A stretch of DNA of 64,000 nucleotides. Source: [Phialemoniopsis] sp. UDSM-2020 (Eukaryota; Ascomycota; Sordariomycetes; Thyridiales; Thyridiaceae). Of this stretch, positions 1 to 11,216 are shown piece after piece. The stretch lies in NCBI GenBank assembly GCA_018873225.1, contig JAEILZ010000003.1:1054001-1118000 (forward strand), read 5' to 3'. How positions within the stretch are numbered: position 1 is the stretch's first letter; each line of letters opens with the position of its first letter. Both the position numbers and the translations under genes were made by a program. The notes below the pieces were generated by a model. It searched no databases. It had not been told where the DNA came from and saw nothing but the letters and a program-made list of their open reading frames with translations.

Positions 1-1132
1 TGTGCTTACGTCCGCGGATTTGCTAATCTTACGGAGCGTTTTGTCTTTGCCGTCTTGTTGCCTGTGGTGGGTGTACTTTCCACTAATCGAAACGGTGCGA
101 GGGTCCGTCGATGGCTTATGAGCACGGGGGACATTTTTTTTCGTCTGATTAGGATGTCCCCCGGTTATTGATATTCCACGAGTATCTGGTGGGTTGAAAT
201 AGCATGATGAGTTGTGAAACTGCTTGGTAGTCGGTATCATTCGTTTCAAAGGCCTCGGCCGCATGCGAGAAAGTGCTGCCTTGGGTAGAAAGGCCTGGAT
301 ATGCTTTTTGAGTCAGCAATTTACTGTAGGTAACCCAGCTCACGTAGGGATTGCGAAACTCACTGGTACCATCTTTCTTGAAGTGTTAACTATGTCTCAC
401 ATAGGCAATCAATAATGAGAGGTGTTCGCACAAGTGCTTGCACCGTCAAGTGCAAAGATGATGGTTGAACATCCTAGGAACCAGGTGGATATTCAGACGG
501 GGGCTTGACATATATGAGCATTCTAAAAGGCAACCAGCAGGCAATCATTCTCATCACACCCTGCATAGAGAAGCACGAATCAAATTTTTCCGGACTTATG
601 TGGTGCTGATGCCCATTGACGGATTGGGCAGGATGCACCTCAGCTGAAATGCAAGAGAGGAGGCATTATGTTACCCCAAGCCAAGCATTTGTCCCGGCAC
701 ATCACAAGATTTCTGGAGAGAAATGGGATCTGAAGGCATCCACCTTGAACTGCAGCAAGGAAGTAAGCTAGGTATAAGACTTTTCGGCTTCTTCCTACAC
801 CACGAGGTTGCTGTCTTCTTGAGTCGTCAACATGGAGTGTCCGCAAGACGAGTGAAAGAACGCCCTCTTGAGCCGACAGATGCCTTCTATCGGCAACTTC
901 TAATTCTAGATCCAGTGACCGCGACTCCATTTCTCCCTGCCTTCATGGCACACACCAACAGAAGACGGGAATTCAATTCTAGGCGCCTCTTGCTTATGGG
1001 TAATTCACTGGAACATCAACCTTCTCCCACCTCACAGGAAAATGTCGAGGTTGATCTCCAACGTGCTCACGGGGTATCTAAAGCAAGCAGTGATTAGTCT
1101 CTCAGCCTCCAAATCTATGCTGCAAAGAAGAC
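1..1132. other. Downstream flank of FRS1, no supported gene
   Basis: This stretch lies 3' of the phenylalanyl-tRNA synthetase gene. Short open frames occur on both strands; the longest is about 124 codons on the plus strand near 723-1097. None shows a recognisable motif, splice structure or codon bias like the neighbouring genes. I see nothing that I can support here beyond a probable 3' UTR close to position 1132. Confidence 0.5.
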
Positions 1133-3110
1133 TTACTTCAGGTCAAACTTCTCCAGGACGCTGGGGTGCAGGACGCCGAGCTCGCCTATCCGCCTCGTCT
1201 TGCCGCCGAGGCGGGCGTAGATGGCGGCGGCGCGGCCGCCGAAGAAGGTGGGCTCGTCGGTCTCCTCGATGAAGTAGCCATCGGCCTTGGAGGGGTTCTC
1301 CTTGACCTCGTAGTCGGCGCCCTTGCCCGTGAGGCCTTCCTCGTGGGTGATGAAGGCGATGCGCAGCATGGCGAGGACGCGGTCGAGCAGGCCGTGGACG
1401 ACCTCGAAGCCGCTCGTCTTGCCGTAGAAGGCGGCGGCGAAGTGGCGCTCGTTACGGGCCTGATGAATGGGATGCCTGGTTAGCCTAACACAGATACTAA
1501 GGGGTCAAGAGAGGAGGAAATGGGAAGTAGCGCACCTTTCGCTCGAGGGACTCGTCCTTGAGGACAATGTCTGCTGCCTCAAAGATCTTGAGCGGCAGGG
1601 CGACGCTCTTGTTCTCGCGGATGGTCTTGAGCAGACCTGGCAGCAAGGATGTCCGCACGACCTGGTATTCGGCGGTCTTGGGGTTGGCCAGCTTGACGGC
1701 CGTGTTGCCGTCATCCTTGCGGTTCAACCAGCCAAAGTTCTCGTCGTGGGAGCAGAGGATCAGGGGCAGAACCTCGGTCCAGCCGCACATGGCACTCTCG
1801 GTGCGGACGATATCGGTCAGCTTGTTGATCATCAGGGGCTGGCCGATAGTGGCAGACTTGTGGGGTGATGAGCGAGGGAGGCTGTTGAAGCCGTAGGCGA
1901 TCGCGACATCTTCCATCTATCGTTCAGATTTCATGTTAGCTCGAGGGCTTTATACTCGACGTAAAACCGGGTGACTTACGACATCGCACTGGTGCAGCAC
2001 GTCAGCCCGTGTAGGCGGAATAGACACCTTGATTATGTTCTTGTCCTCACTGGGCTTGGCGGTGTAGGCCATCCTGGTCAGGCGCTTACACAGCTGCTCG
2101 GGAGACTCGTCGATGCCACAGCATGCGTTGATATAATCCACCTCGACGTCCAACGTCCTCACAATCATGCTAGGGGTGACACGGGTCGTGCCGTTGTGGT
2201 CAGAGATAATCTTGACCGGCTCTACGGTGAACTCGTCCTTGCAGTACTTGGAGAACATGGCCACCATAATGTTGCAGACGATGTCGAGCTTAGTCTGATC
2301 CGTAGCCGTAATCTCGATGAAGACGTTTGTGGTGTTGAGGGTGATCTTGGAGTGGTCGCCGTTGATGATGGGAGGAAGGGAGCACAGGGTCCTCTTCGAG
2401 TCGTAGATGACCGGGTATACTGGAGAGTCGCGGATGATGTGCAGGTAGCGTCCCAAATGCCTGTCATTCTCGTAGAACTTCATGAGCTCCTCGCCGTCCA
2501 TCTTCTTGGTCTGGTTCAGGGGCACGAAGCTGATGTCCTTGGGAGGGTGGGCCTCGTATGTGAAGGGGCCCTCGATGGTATCAAGATCGTGCGTGCCGAT
2601 GGAGACAAGCGTCCTTTGCCTTGCCAAGTTCTGGTGCAGCTTGTCCTGCAGGCCGATGAAGGAGTCATAGGTGTCTTGGGTGAAGTGCAGGTTGCGCAGG
2701 ATGGCGCCAGCGACGTAGGGCCGGACCTGGGCGGTCTCCTTGTGCACTGTGATAGACTGCATCTTGTCCTCGGGGATGTCGAGCACGCGGTAGTTCGGGA
2801 TGCCTTGCTTTCCGCGGAAGATGTTCAGGTGCATGGCAATGCCCTCGAAGCACAGCATGTCATATCGGTTGGCGGGGATCTCGATCTTGAGCTCCGGGCG
2901 CTGGTCCTTGGGCCGCGCCGGGTCATCCTCGGTATCGTCATCGAGCTCGATGCCAAAGTCGAAGCAGAGATCTTGGAAGGAGTCGGCGGTGAACCTGTTT
3001 GGGGGTTGACAATGTCAGTCAAGAGAGATCTTTTATACGGAAGAGGGGTGGTTTTACTGCTCGCCTAGCTCCTTGAAGAGCTCATACTTGTCGACGGCGA
3101 TGGTAGGCAT
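1133..3110 (-). CDS. FRS1: Cytosolic phenylalanyl-tRNA synthetase, beta subunit
   Basis: This gene encodes the beta chain of the heterotetrameric enzyme that charges tRNA-Phe in the cytosol. Four exons read on the minus strand: 3110-3058, 2994-1980, 1916-1536 and 1459-1133, giving 591 aa, close to the roughly 595 aa of yeast Frs1. All three introns (63, 63 and 76 nt) have GT..AG ends, and the last carries a CTAAC branch motif. The start MPTIAVDKYELFKELGEQ is the usual N-terminus of the eukaryotic beta chain. PPTRADVLHQCDV, at the exon 2/3 junction, fits the B5 region, followed by YGFNSLPRS. The C-terminal exon ends in GELGVLHPSVLEKFDLK, typical of the catalytic-like domain. It is transcribed divergently from the transaldolase gene across a 1.5-kb spacer. 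No defect is visible. Confidence 0.96.
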
Positions 3111-4633
3111 GTTGGGTGCCTTGTATAGAGACTGGCCCGGTGGCTAGAGGCTATTTCAATTGCTCGCAGAGGGCGATTGCTTTGTAGGTATTGATCGTGG
3201 GCGCAATCGACCGGGCGGCGCATATGTGTCTGGACTTTTTTGAGTCACGGCAATAAAAATGGTGGTGATCCAAGCGCAAGTATCCCGGGCGCCGATTAGG
3301 CGGGCGGTGTGGTGGGGGAGGGGCATTGGGGTACTTCGATGTGCAACTTCAACCCATCAGTCACAGGCGCTGTCAGGCACTGGAAATTCCAGATTCCAAT
3401 TGGACGCCCCATATTTACATCAAGAGCACTCTTCATCGCCAGGGACCACATGCAGAGCGACTTCTCCGACCTTTTGCAAAAATCATGTCGGCAAGTGGGT
3501 GTCAGAAAGGTTGACGATTTGGGATCAATCTCTGCCCAAATCACTAAAAAACTGAATGATCCATATGCACTCAGATAGTGGGATCATCCTCAGTGATCAG
3601 GTATGAATTTGAGGTACATCGAGGAGGCAAACCGTCAAGTACTCTGTCACCCACTTGCCTCTCAAGTTATTGGACAGGGCTGTCTTCGGCGAGATGTCGA
3701 ATTACATATCCTTGATCATCATCACGTTATCAACCGGCCTGCAACTAGATAAAGCATCTGATGTCGAGGACTGCAAAATTGTTGACTCAGCCAACATACA
3801 CCGCAGCGACTAGGACGGGCATCTGCATGTAACAGATGCTAGATACATGTGCTATGAAACAGGTCGAGCTATTGGTGGTATCGATATGGATCATGCATCG
3901 CATACCAAAACCGCCAAGGACCGGGATGACCGGCAGGCGGCATATGCCCTCCGGCTTCGACCCCGTTCAGTGACACCAAGTGAACGGGTGAATCAGTAAT
4001 TGCCTTGCTTTCGACGCATGCAGTGTGAGAGGAGGTTTTGAACTTGAAAAGTGTTGCTCCGCGGGGAATGCCTTAGCCTAGTGGGAAAAGGCTCTGGCCT
4101 GCATCGTGTAAGTATTAAGTAGCGGCAATTGGAGCAAAAGTTGGAAAGGTCACTTGATAGCCTATTAGTAACAAGAGGGAAGGGGGGAGGCGGCAATTTA
4201 GCATGGCAGACCGATACCGCTGCGAGGTGAGTGGTGCGGATAGTTGATGCACCGAAAAGCGCAGCGAAAGAGAGAGAGAGAAAAAAACCTCAGTGCTGCA
4301 ACGATCGTGTACTCACTTAGTTTATTAGCAAACATAGGGCGGGTGACAGGGAGCCGTGATGGATCTCTGGAGGGGCGAAAATGGCATAGGTATGACGCTA
4401 GATAGCGTGGGCGTGGGCGAGGGAGCCCCGCCGAAACCAAGTGGCATGGACGGCGGACAGAGAGGATAATTATCCGCCAAGGTCGCTGTCCCAACAACAG
4501 TTTCAACGTTAATCATTCTTTTTCTCGCAACCTAACTTTACAGATAATTGCCTCATAAAAGGAATTGTCTTTGCTCAAGTTTCTACAATCTTGCTCTCTC
4601 CATCTACCCTCGATACCCCCATACCAATTCAAT
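3111..4633. promoter_or_regulatory. Divergent intergenic region FRS1/TAL1
   Basis: About 1.5 kb separates two housekeeping genes transcribed away from each other, so both promoters should lie here. A GA microsatellite occurs near 4268-4281. The 50 bases before the transaldolase start (about 4564-4612) are pyrimidine-rich, which is common for highly expressed fungal genes. No clear TATA box was found, and the short open frames look random. Confidence 0.45.
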
Positions 4634-6090
4634 ATGTCCAACTCTCTCGAGCAGCTCAAGGCCGCTGGCACTGTAAGTCCTTTTATCATCCCCCACCATC
4701 ATAAACGACCCCTCTATCCTACGCAATAGCGCTCGCCTCCCCGAACCTCCGGAGCTTCTTGTAGGCCGCAAATCAACGCTGGCCCCGGGAACGCCGGCGA
4801 GCGCTTTTGCATTGACTTTCGAGCTTCTCACGACTGTTCTTGTATCGTGAGAGCTTTTTGCTGACATGCTTCGCTCTGCTTCGATTAGGTCGTCGTTTGC
4901 GACTCTGGTAAGTCTCTAAGCTCTAAAGCGTACACTGCCTCGCATCATCAGGAACTTTGCTAACGGTCCCGACAATAGGTGACTTCGCAAGTCAGTATAC
5001 CATCCATCGGAAACCCAATTCCGAGGACAAACAACTAACTGCTCACTCTAGCCATCGGCAAATATAAGCCCCAAGATGCTACCACCAACCCTTCGCTGAT
5101 CCTGGCTGCCTCCAAGAAGGCCGAGTACGCCAAGCTCATCGACGCTGCCGTCGAGTCCGCCAAGAAGCTCGGTGGCTCTGTCGACGACCAGGTCGATGCT
5201 GCCCTCGACGGCCTGCTGGTCGAGTTTGGCAAGGAGATTCTCAAGATCATCCCCGGCAAGGTCTCGACTGAGGTCGACGCCCGCTTCTCCTTCGACACCA
5301 AGGCCTCTGTTGACAAGGCCCTGCACATTATCGAGGTACGTGGCATCGACAATGTTGTCCAGCTCGGCTGTGATTTGCTGACCACGAAATCACTCCGAAA
5401 CAGCTCTACAAGAAGCAGGGCATCTCCAAGGACCGCGTCCTGATCAAGATCGCCTCCACCTGGGAGGGTATCAAGGCCGCCGAGATCCTGCAGCGCGACC
5501 ACGGCATCAACTGCAACCTGACCCTCATGTTCTCCCTGCCCCAGGCCATCGCCGCCGCCGAGGCCGACGCCTTCCTCATCTCCCCCTTCGTCGGCCGTAT
5601 CCTCGACTGGTACAAGGCCTCCACCAAGAAGGAGTACACCAAGGAGGAGGACCCCGGTGTCGCCAGCGTAAAGGCCATCTTCAACTACTACAAGAAGTTC
5701 GGCTACAAGACCATCGTCATGGGTGCCTCTTTCCGCAACACCGGCGAGATCACCGAGCTCGCTGGCTGCGACTACCTGACCATCTCCGTATGTATTCGCT
5801 TGCTTCCTACTGATTTGGCTGCTGCAGAGAGCTAACAAAGATCCCCCTCTTAGCCCAACCTGCTTGAGGATCTCATGAACTCCTCCGAGTCCGTCCCCAA
5901 GAAGCTCGATGCCAGCGGTGCTTCCAGCCTCAACATTGAGAAGAAGACGTACATCAGCGACGAGGCCACCTTCCGCTTCGACTTCAACGAGGAGCAGATG
6001 GCCGTCGAGAAGCTCCGCGAGGGTATCAGCAAGTTCGCCGCTGATGCCATCACCCTTAAGGACATCATCAAGAAGAAGATCTCCACCTAA
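4634..6090 (+). CDS. TAL1: Transaldolase
   Basis: Transaldolase of the non-oxidative pentose phosphate pathway moves a dihydroxyacetone unit between sugar phosphates in the cytosol. Six exons join in frame: 4634-4672, 4889-4907, 4979-4990, 5052-5335, 5404-5787 and 5854-6090, giving 324 aa, the normal family length. The protein begins [20 protein letters not shown]. The family signature DATTNPSLI lies at about residues 31-39. [11 protein letters not shown] carries the Schiff-base lysine, and [11 protein letters not shown] and [12 protein letters not shown] follow. The N-terminal 24 codons are spread over four exons, two of them only 19 and 12 nt long, yet the reading phase is kept exactly. The first intron, 216 nt, is the longest that I could define here. 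Confidence 0.97.
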
Positions 6091-6794
6091 ATTGTCGCGG
6101 TGTAGGTAGTGGACTGGAACCAGGGTTCCACACGGGTCGGCCGATCCGTGCGGTATAGACAAAAATCATCAGGAGAGGGTGGCTGGTCGTATTTGAGATT
6201 GACGATATCCTAAGTACTTCATCCTTTTGCGCAGCTGATGTGGAGGGACAAAACGACTGCTTGCTTCCACGAGGAAGGGAGTTTACATATAGTCCATTAG
6301 ATCACCAACCAAATCAAAAAGTAATAATTCCCACCAATGCTCGGCTCACTATATGCAATTCACAATCTCGTAGTGGCGTTTAAAATTTCACACGTATTCA
6401 GAGTAAGGTAGCTTTGTATGTCGAATCTCATATCTACACTGCTTAAGAGGGTATATATATAATGGCAAACGAAAGCAGAGTATGAGGATCATCTTCGTGC
6501 TGGTATGTTCCGGCTCGATGCACCGGACGTCAAAGCCAATGCAAAATGCCTTGTTCTCCCCCTTTGATAATTCCCCTTGATTTCTCCTCCCCTCTTCGAC
6601 GGCCCATGGCCAAGCCCAATATAATGCGTATGTTTTCGTATGCGTATGCGTCATGTTTTGCTGGGTATATGTTATGTGTTCTTTGCAATCCAACGGACGA
6701 GACCAGTCCATCAGCCTTTTGGGTATTCAATTCAAGAATGCATCCAAATGCTCCAAATGTCCAATGTAGCGCGCGGATTCGCTCGCCTTTTTCA
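6091..6794. other. Convergent 3' flanks of TAL1 and the metallophosphatase
   Basis: Transaldolase ends at 6090 and the next gene, on the opposite strand, ends at 6795. The stretch is AT-rich in its middle, with a run of alternating TA near 6452-6462. It should hold the two 3' UTRs and polyadenylation sites. No supported gene is present. Confidence 0.5.
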
Positions 6795-8252
6795 TCACTC
6801 GGGCGCCTTGTCGCACTTGACCTGCACGACCTTGTGCGTCACCTCGCCGTCCTTGCCCGCCTCGATGACCAAAGCCGACAGCTGGCCTCCGCGCGAGCAG
6901 CCCGAGTCGAGCCCGAAGGTGTAGGGCATGTTACCCTCGTCGACGGCGAGCCCGCGCTTGGCGTCGTGGCCGTAGACGACCGTCGTGCGCTCGGCCGCGG
7001 GCAGGGACCGCTGGTGCCGGTTCCACGCCTCGTGCCAGGGCTCGCCCTGCCTGCCGTCGACGGGGAGCGCCACCTCGTCGCCCGTGCCCTGGCTGGCCTT
7101 GAGGCGCGCGAGCTCCGCCTCGACCTGCTTCTTGGTGACTGTCGCCGTGAGGGCCTTGATGTTGTGGGCGCGGGCCCTGGCCTTCTTGTCGAGCTCCTCG
7201 CGGATCTGCTGCCGGCGCTCGTCGTCGCCCGGGTACACGAGCGAGCGCATGTTCATGGCGGCCCAGGGGTCCTGGCGCTCGACGTCGAGGTTGGGCACGA
7301 GGCCGGCGTGCACGACGAGCACGCGGTTCAGCGGGCTCGCGGGGATGCGCCCGACGCGCAGGATGACGGGCAGCGACGAGAGCCACTGGACCTGCTGGGC
7401 CGAGAGGCTGGCGGCGGTCTCGCGGTCCGCCGAGTCGCCGTGCGAGAAGGGGTTCTCCTCCATGCGGTCCGGGCCGCCGGCGCGCGCGCTCGGGTCCTCG
7501 TCCTTGACCTGCTCCCAGCGCTCCCCTTGCTGCTCCGCCTGCGCGGCCTTCTTGTTCCACACGGCCTGGTCGCGGGCGTCCTTGCCGCCGCCAAAGAGCG
7601 AAGAGAATAAGCCGCGCTTCTTGAGTCCGGCGGCGTCAAAGTCGGCGCCCTCGGTGCCGGGGACGAGCTGCGCGTCGAGTGCGGCGCGGGCGAGGAGCAC
7701 GCGGTCCTCGTGGTTGCCGCGCACGGCCGAGGCGCCGAGGTCCATGGCGAGGGAGACGACGCCGGGGGTGTCGGGCCCCTTGCTGACCATGTCGCCCGTC
7801 AGGACGAGGTGGTCGCCGTGGTGGCGGTCGAAGCCGACCTTAGCGAGCAGAGCCTCGAGGGCCGGGCGCATGCCGTGCACGTCGCCGACGATGACGAGGC
7901 GTCTGGCCTGCTCTGCGGTCGCGGACTTGCCCAGCCCGGGGACGTGCTCGGCGGGCAGGTCGGCGACCAAGGTGTCGAGGCCCTTGAAGGGCGGGCGCGC
8001 CGCGGTGCCGTAGGACATGGGCGTGATGGGCCTCTGCAAGGCCAGAGCGGCGGCCGACGAATCCTGCAGCACGTGGCCGCCCTCGGCGCCGCCGTCGGGT
8101 GGGAAAACGGCCGGCCGGAGGCCCTGCGTCGGCATGGGGATGTCGCCGTTTGTGAAGAAGACGTAGATGATCAGGAAGCTGACGGAGCCGAAGAGGAGCA
8201 GGACTATGCGCCGCCGGCGGTGCCGCGAGTAGAGATGTGAGAGGATGCGCAT
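6795..8252 (-). CDS. Membrane-anchored calcineurin-like metallophosphatase (Ppn2-like)
   Basis: A single exon encodes 485 aa. The N-terminus has a basic stretch (HRRRR, 11-15) followed by one hydrophobic segment (about 16-33), giving a type II signal anchor with the catalytic domain on the lumenal side. Metal-binding motifs of the PPP-like metallophosphatase family are present in order: GDVHG (123-127), GDMVSKGPD (153-161), GNHED (179-183), then VVHAGLVPN and VYGHDAKRGL toward the C-terminus. This arrangement matches yeast Ppn2 (YNL217W), a vacuolar endopolyphosphatase, so cleavage of polyphosphate in the vacuole is the most likely role; this is an inference from family resemblance. The region between the GNHED and VVHAG motifs is longer than in compact phosphatases and is rich in charged residues. 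Strong GC bias gives long antisense shadow frames, which I discounted. Confidence 0.88.
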   Translation of the reverse strand: MRILSHLYSRHRRRRIVLLLFGSVSFLIIYVFFTNGDIPMPTQGLRPAVFPPDGGAEGGHVLQDSSAAALALQRPITPMSYGTAARPPFKGLDTLVADLPAEHVPGLGKSATAEQARRLVIVGDVHGMRPALEALLAKVGFDRHHGDHLVLTGDMVSKGPDTPGVVSLAMDLGASAVRGNHEDRVLLARAALDAQLVPGTEGADFDAAGLKKRGLFSSLFGGGKDARDQAVWNKKAAQAEQQGERWEQVKDEDPSARAGGPDRMEENPFSHGDSADRETAASLSAQQVQWLSSLPVILRVGRIPASPLNRVLVVHAGLVPNLDVERQDPWAAMNMRSLVYPGDDERRQQIREELDKKARARAHNIKALTATVTKKQVEAELARLKASQGTGDEVALPVDGRQGEPWHEAWNRHQRSLPAAERTTVVYGHDAKRGLAVDEGNMPYTFGLDSGCSRGGQLSALVIEAGKDGEVTHKVVQVKCDKAPE

Positions 8253-10712
8253 CTTCGGCAGTCGTTTCGTATTAAAGGTCCCCGCCTGGTGTTAGTCTCC
8301 CTCCAAAGCCCGACTCGAGGCTAGTTGCAGTACACACCACGCGCCCGCAAGCAAGCCTAGAAGCCCGCTGTCAAAGGTTTCGGGAGAAGTAGCGCTGGGC
8401 CTGCAGGATGTCGTCACTATGGGACAATCGCACAAATCCAGTGGCAGCGTGGTGTATAAGACAAGCGCAGGGTCTCTTCTTCGGTGAGGTTGTCGTTGTC
8501 CACAAGCGCGAGAGCAGTCCTGGTGGTCCTAGAATCTGCCTGTACTAGGTTGAAAGAAGATAGACGCAAAAGGCTTCTCTAGGGCCAAAAGTGAGGATAT
8601 ATCAGGAGCGAATATCCAAGATCGAGTCCGTGCATTGGAGAGAGCGACAAGTCTCAAAATGAATGGAATGAATCGCAGCTTTGTAAGTGATCCTGGTGGG
8701 AAGCAAGAGGTCGGCCTCGATTTGTCTCTGGCGCAAAGCTGGGAAAGCAAACACACACACACAATCGCACACACGAAGGAGGGAAAGCCGTTTCCTGGCG
8801 CGCACCCGGTCAAGGAGATACCAAAAGAAATATAAGAAAAGGGAAGGGTTGCCGAGCCTCAATTGAAGAGGTCATGGCGAGAAGGAGTCTTGGGGCCTTC
8901 TGTTCGAAGGGGAACCATCCCATCGTGCCAAGAGGTGTCGATGTTGCCAAGACCATTTTACGACGCCATGGGGGCGGACCCAGGCTTTCCCAGGGCTTGC
9001 CAGACACGCCAGACAGCCAGACTTCGCAACGAATCCACGAAATGGGTGATTACAGTGGGGGTGGCTCCAGCATTTGCGGAACTGTTCAGTGGGATATGTC
9101 TCTGGGATTTTCCTTCCACGGCATGGCTGAATGGCTCGTCAAAGGCAGGCAAGGCAGGTGAGCACGCGAGGACTGCCCCATTGATGTTGAAGAAGACAAC
9201 AAATCCCTGCTACCTAGGTAGGTGGTCAGCCTGTCATCGGGGCATTTCCACCTTCTAGCGGCCAGCCGCCGGGAGTTCGGCACCCTAGGCTAGCACACAT
9301 GGAGCCCAAACGCCCCAAAAATAAGAAACCCGCCTCGGACCCTCAGTTTTTCGGGGGCGCCGTTAGCACGAGATAACACACACATGTACGAAGTAGAATA
9401 GTGTGTGCATACGGGGGCATGGCGGACAAACGGGGTTCGTACGGAGGAACTCTCAGGGCGATCACCATGGCAGGCAGGTGTCGCGTGGGAGAGGCTATGC
9501 AAGCTTCGCCTTGTTGATCGCCTTCCCGCGAAGTGGAGGTGACATCTTTGAAGCCTCAATACGTAAAATCGACGTCCTCGTGTTCCTTGCCTTTTCTTCC
9601 CCAGATTAACCAGCTTCTTTGGGAAGCACAGCGGCGGCTTCTACGTACTTAGTTGCGATACAGATGCAGAGTCAGTTTCTTCGCTTAACCGTAAAGGTAC
9701 TCACACTCAAATCTCACTCTTACGAGAATGACACCCCACGCATACATACCAAGCCCTTATCGAGATCATCTCTTCTCTTTCTCGCCCCCTTCTTCTCTTC
9801 TCTTGTCGCTTGCTTGCAGATGATGATGTGCCGTCTTTGCCGTTGGGCCCTGGTTTTGTAGCACGCAGGTTCGGGGGTTGGAAATTATTGCTCCGTTCTG
9901 ATTGGGCGCCCAAGGATTTGATACAAGATTTGCGTCTCCAGCTCGGCCTGATAGGACAGTCCTTCAACATGAACGCGCGTTTCCGCCAAGACTTTTTTTC
10001 TTCTTCGTATCTTACTTTTTAAACTGCCAATGCGGAGAGGTGAACACGGGGTATTGGAGAGGATCATCCATGTCGTGTCATCCTTCGACTTCAAAGAGGA
10101 TAAGGTTGAGTCTTGTTATTGATCCTCCCCGTATTTCGTCTTTTACTGGTTTCTTCCAACTTCAACTTGCAATGGCAGTTGTTAGAGAGTGCCTACCTTA
10201 CGCCTGATGTTACAAGTAGAAGGATGATTGTGAGGTTGGTACACCGTCGCAGGCAATGTGCTCTGGTACGAACTGGCGTTCCGATGTTGCCATTGTACAC
10301 AAATGTTCGGTCCGTCCGAATGCACGACAATCCTTCACTTCCTAGCACAGGACAGTATTGCGATGCCGGCCTGCTTCGATGATAATACTTGCATACACAC
10401 ATGCACCCAAACACACAGCAGACTAGCGCAGCCTGACTGTCTTGGAACACCAGCTCAGTGCTAACCAGGTAGTAGAATCGATGTGGTGATTTGTTTGCTG
10501 TTCGGCGCTATGCGTCGCACATTCTCTGCGACGAGAACTGAAGAATTTGATAAATCCAAAACCATAACGCCTCCCAATGCCTGGCTGAATGCAATGTAGC
10601 CGTACACAAAGCCGCGTGTTGTACAAGTTCGTAATCGAAACATGCCTCCCTCCTCTTCCCTTCACCAATTCAGGTTTTTGCCATGCAATCCGTGCCCAGT
10701 CTTCTTTTACAA
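8253..10712. other. 2.5-kb intergenic region, no supported gene
   Basis: The stretch lies between the metallophosphatase start and the PET191 stop. It holds a CA-rich microsatellite (about 8752-8782) and a TACCTAGGTAGGT motif at 9211-9223. Open frames up to about 131 codons occur but show no domain, no phase-consistent intron and no codon bias. The first few hundred bases are probably promoter and 5' UTR of the metallophosphatase. Confidence 0.45.
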
Positions 10713-11216
10713 TCATGACGACGACGACGACGACGACGAAGAAGAAGACTTGTTCTCCAGCTCCTCCCGGTACTTTTGGTTCTCGAGCTCCCGCCAGTCG
10801 GGCTCCTCCTTCTCGTTGCCGCTCGTGGCCTTGACGCCGCCCGCGAACGCGGACCGCCCCGCGTACAGCTGGTACCCCGTGCCGGACTCGCTCTGCTCGA
10901 GCGACTTGAAGGTGACGGGCTGGTTGCCCCGGAACCGCTTGCGCATGTCGATCATGCCGCGCCGGCACTCGGCGAAGCCCTTCTTGAGCTGCTGGCACTT
11001 GAGCGGCAGCTCGTCGCTCAAGGGCGGGCGCAGGCACTCGGCGGCCGTATGGCGCTGGACCATGACGCACTCGGACTCTTGCAGGCACTGCGCCAGCGCT
11101 GCCCCTATAAATGGGAGGAAGAAGACTTGTTAGTGGCGTGATGCGCGCGCGCCGGGACGCCCGTGGGTAAGGAGTTGCCGGTAGAACATACTGATCTCTT
11201 TGCACGAGGAAGGCAT
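10713..11216 (-). CDS. PET191: Pet191-type twin-CX9C cytochrome c oxidase assembly factor
   Basis: The product is a small mitochondrial intermembrane-space protein needed for assembly of respiratory complex IV (human COA5). Two exons, 11216-11192 and 11104-10713, give 138 aa. The first exon encodes MPSSCKEI and the second continues RAALAQCLQESECVMVQRH. Cysteines fall in the paired-helix spacing of the family (CKEIRAALAQC and CLRPP..KCQQLKKGFAEC), followed by the diagnostic RRGMIDMRKRFRGNQPVTF. Yeast Pet191 is about 108 aa; the extra length is a charged tail ending in a run of about a dozen serines encoded by TCG/TCT repeats (10716-10749). The downstream TGA closes the frame. The gene is divergent from the lipase gene. 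Confidence 0.95.
10716..10749. repeat. ACG/AAG (Ser) trinucleotide microsatellite inside PET191
   Basis: A run of CGA/ACG units followed by AAG units on the plus strand reads as TCT and TCG serine codons on the minus strand. It forms the extreme C-terminus of the Pet191 protein and ends just before its stop codon, so repeat-length changes would alter the protein tail by whole serines. Confidence 0.9.

Noticed and set aside
723..1097. 124-codon plus-strand frame downstream of FRS1
   Set aside because: No motif, no bias, and an equally open antisense frame overlaps it.
6931..8240. Long plus-strand and out-of-frame minus-strand frames over the metallophosphatase
   Set aside because: The real frame carries all metallophosphatase motifs; the others are low-complexity shadows.
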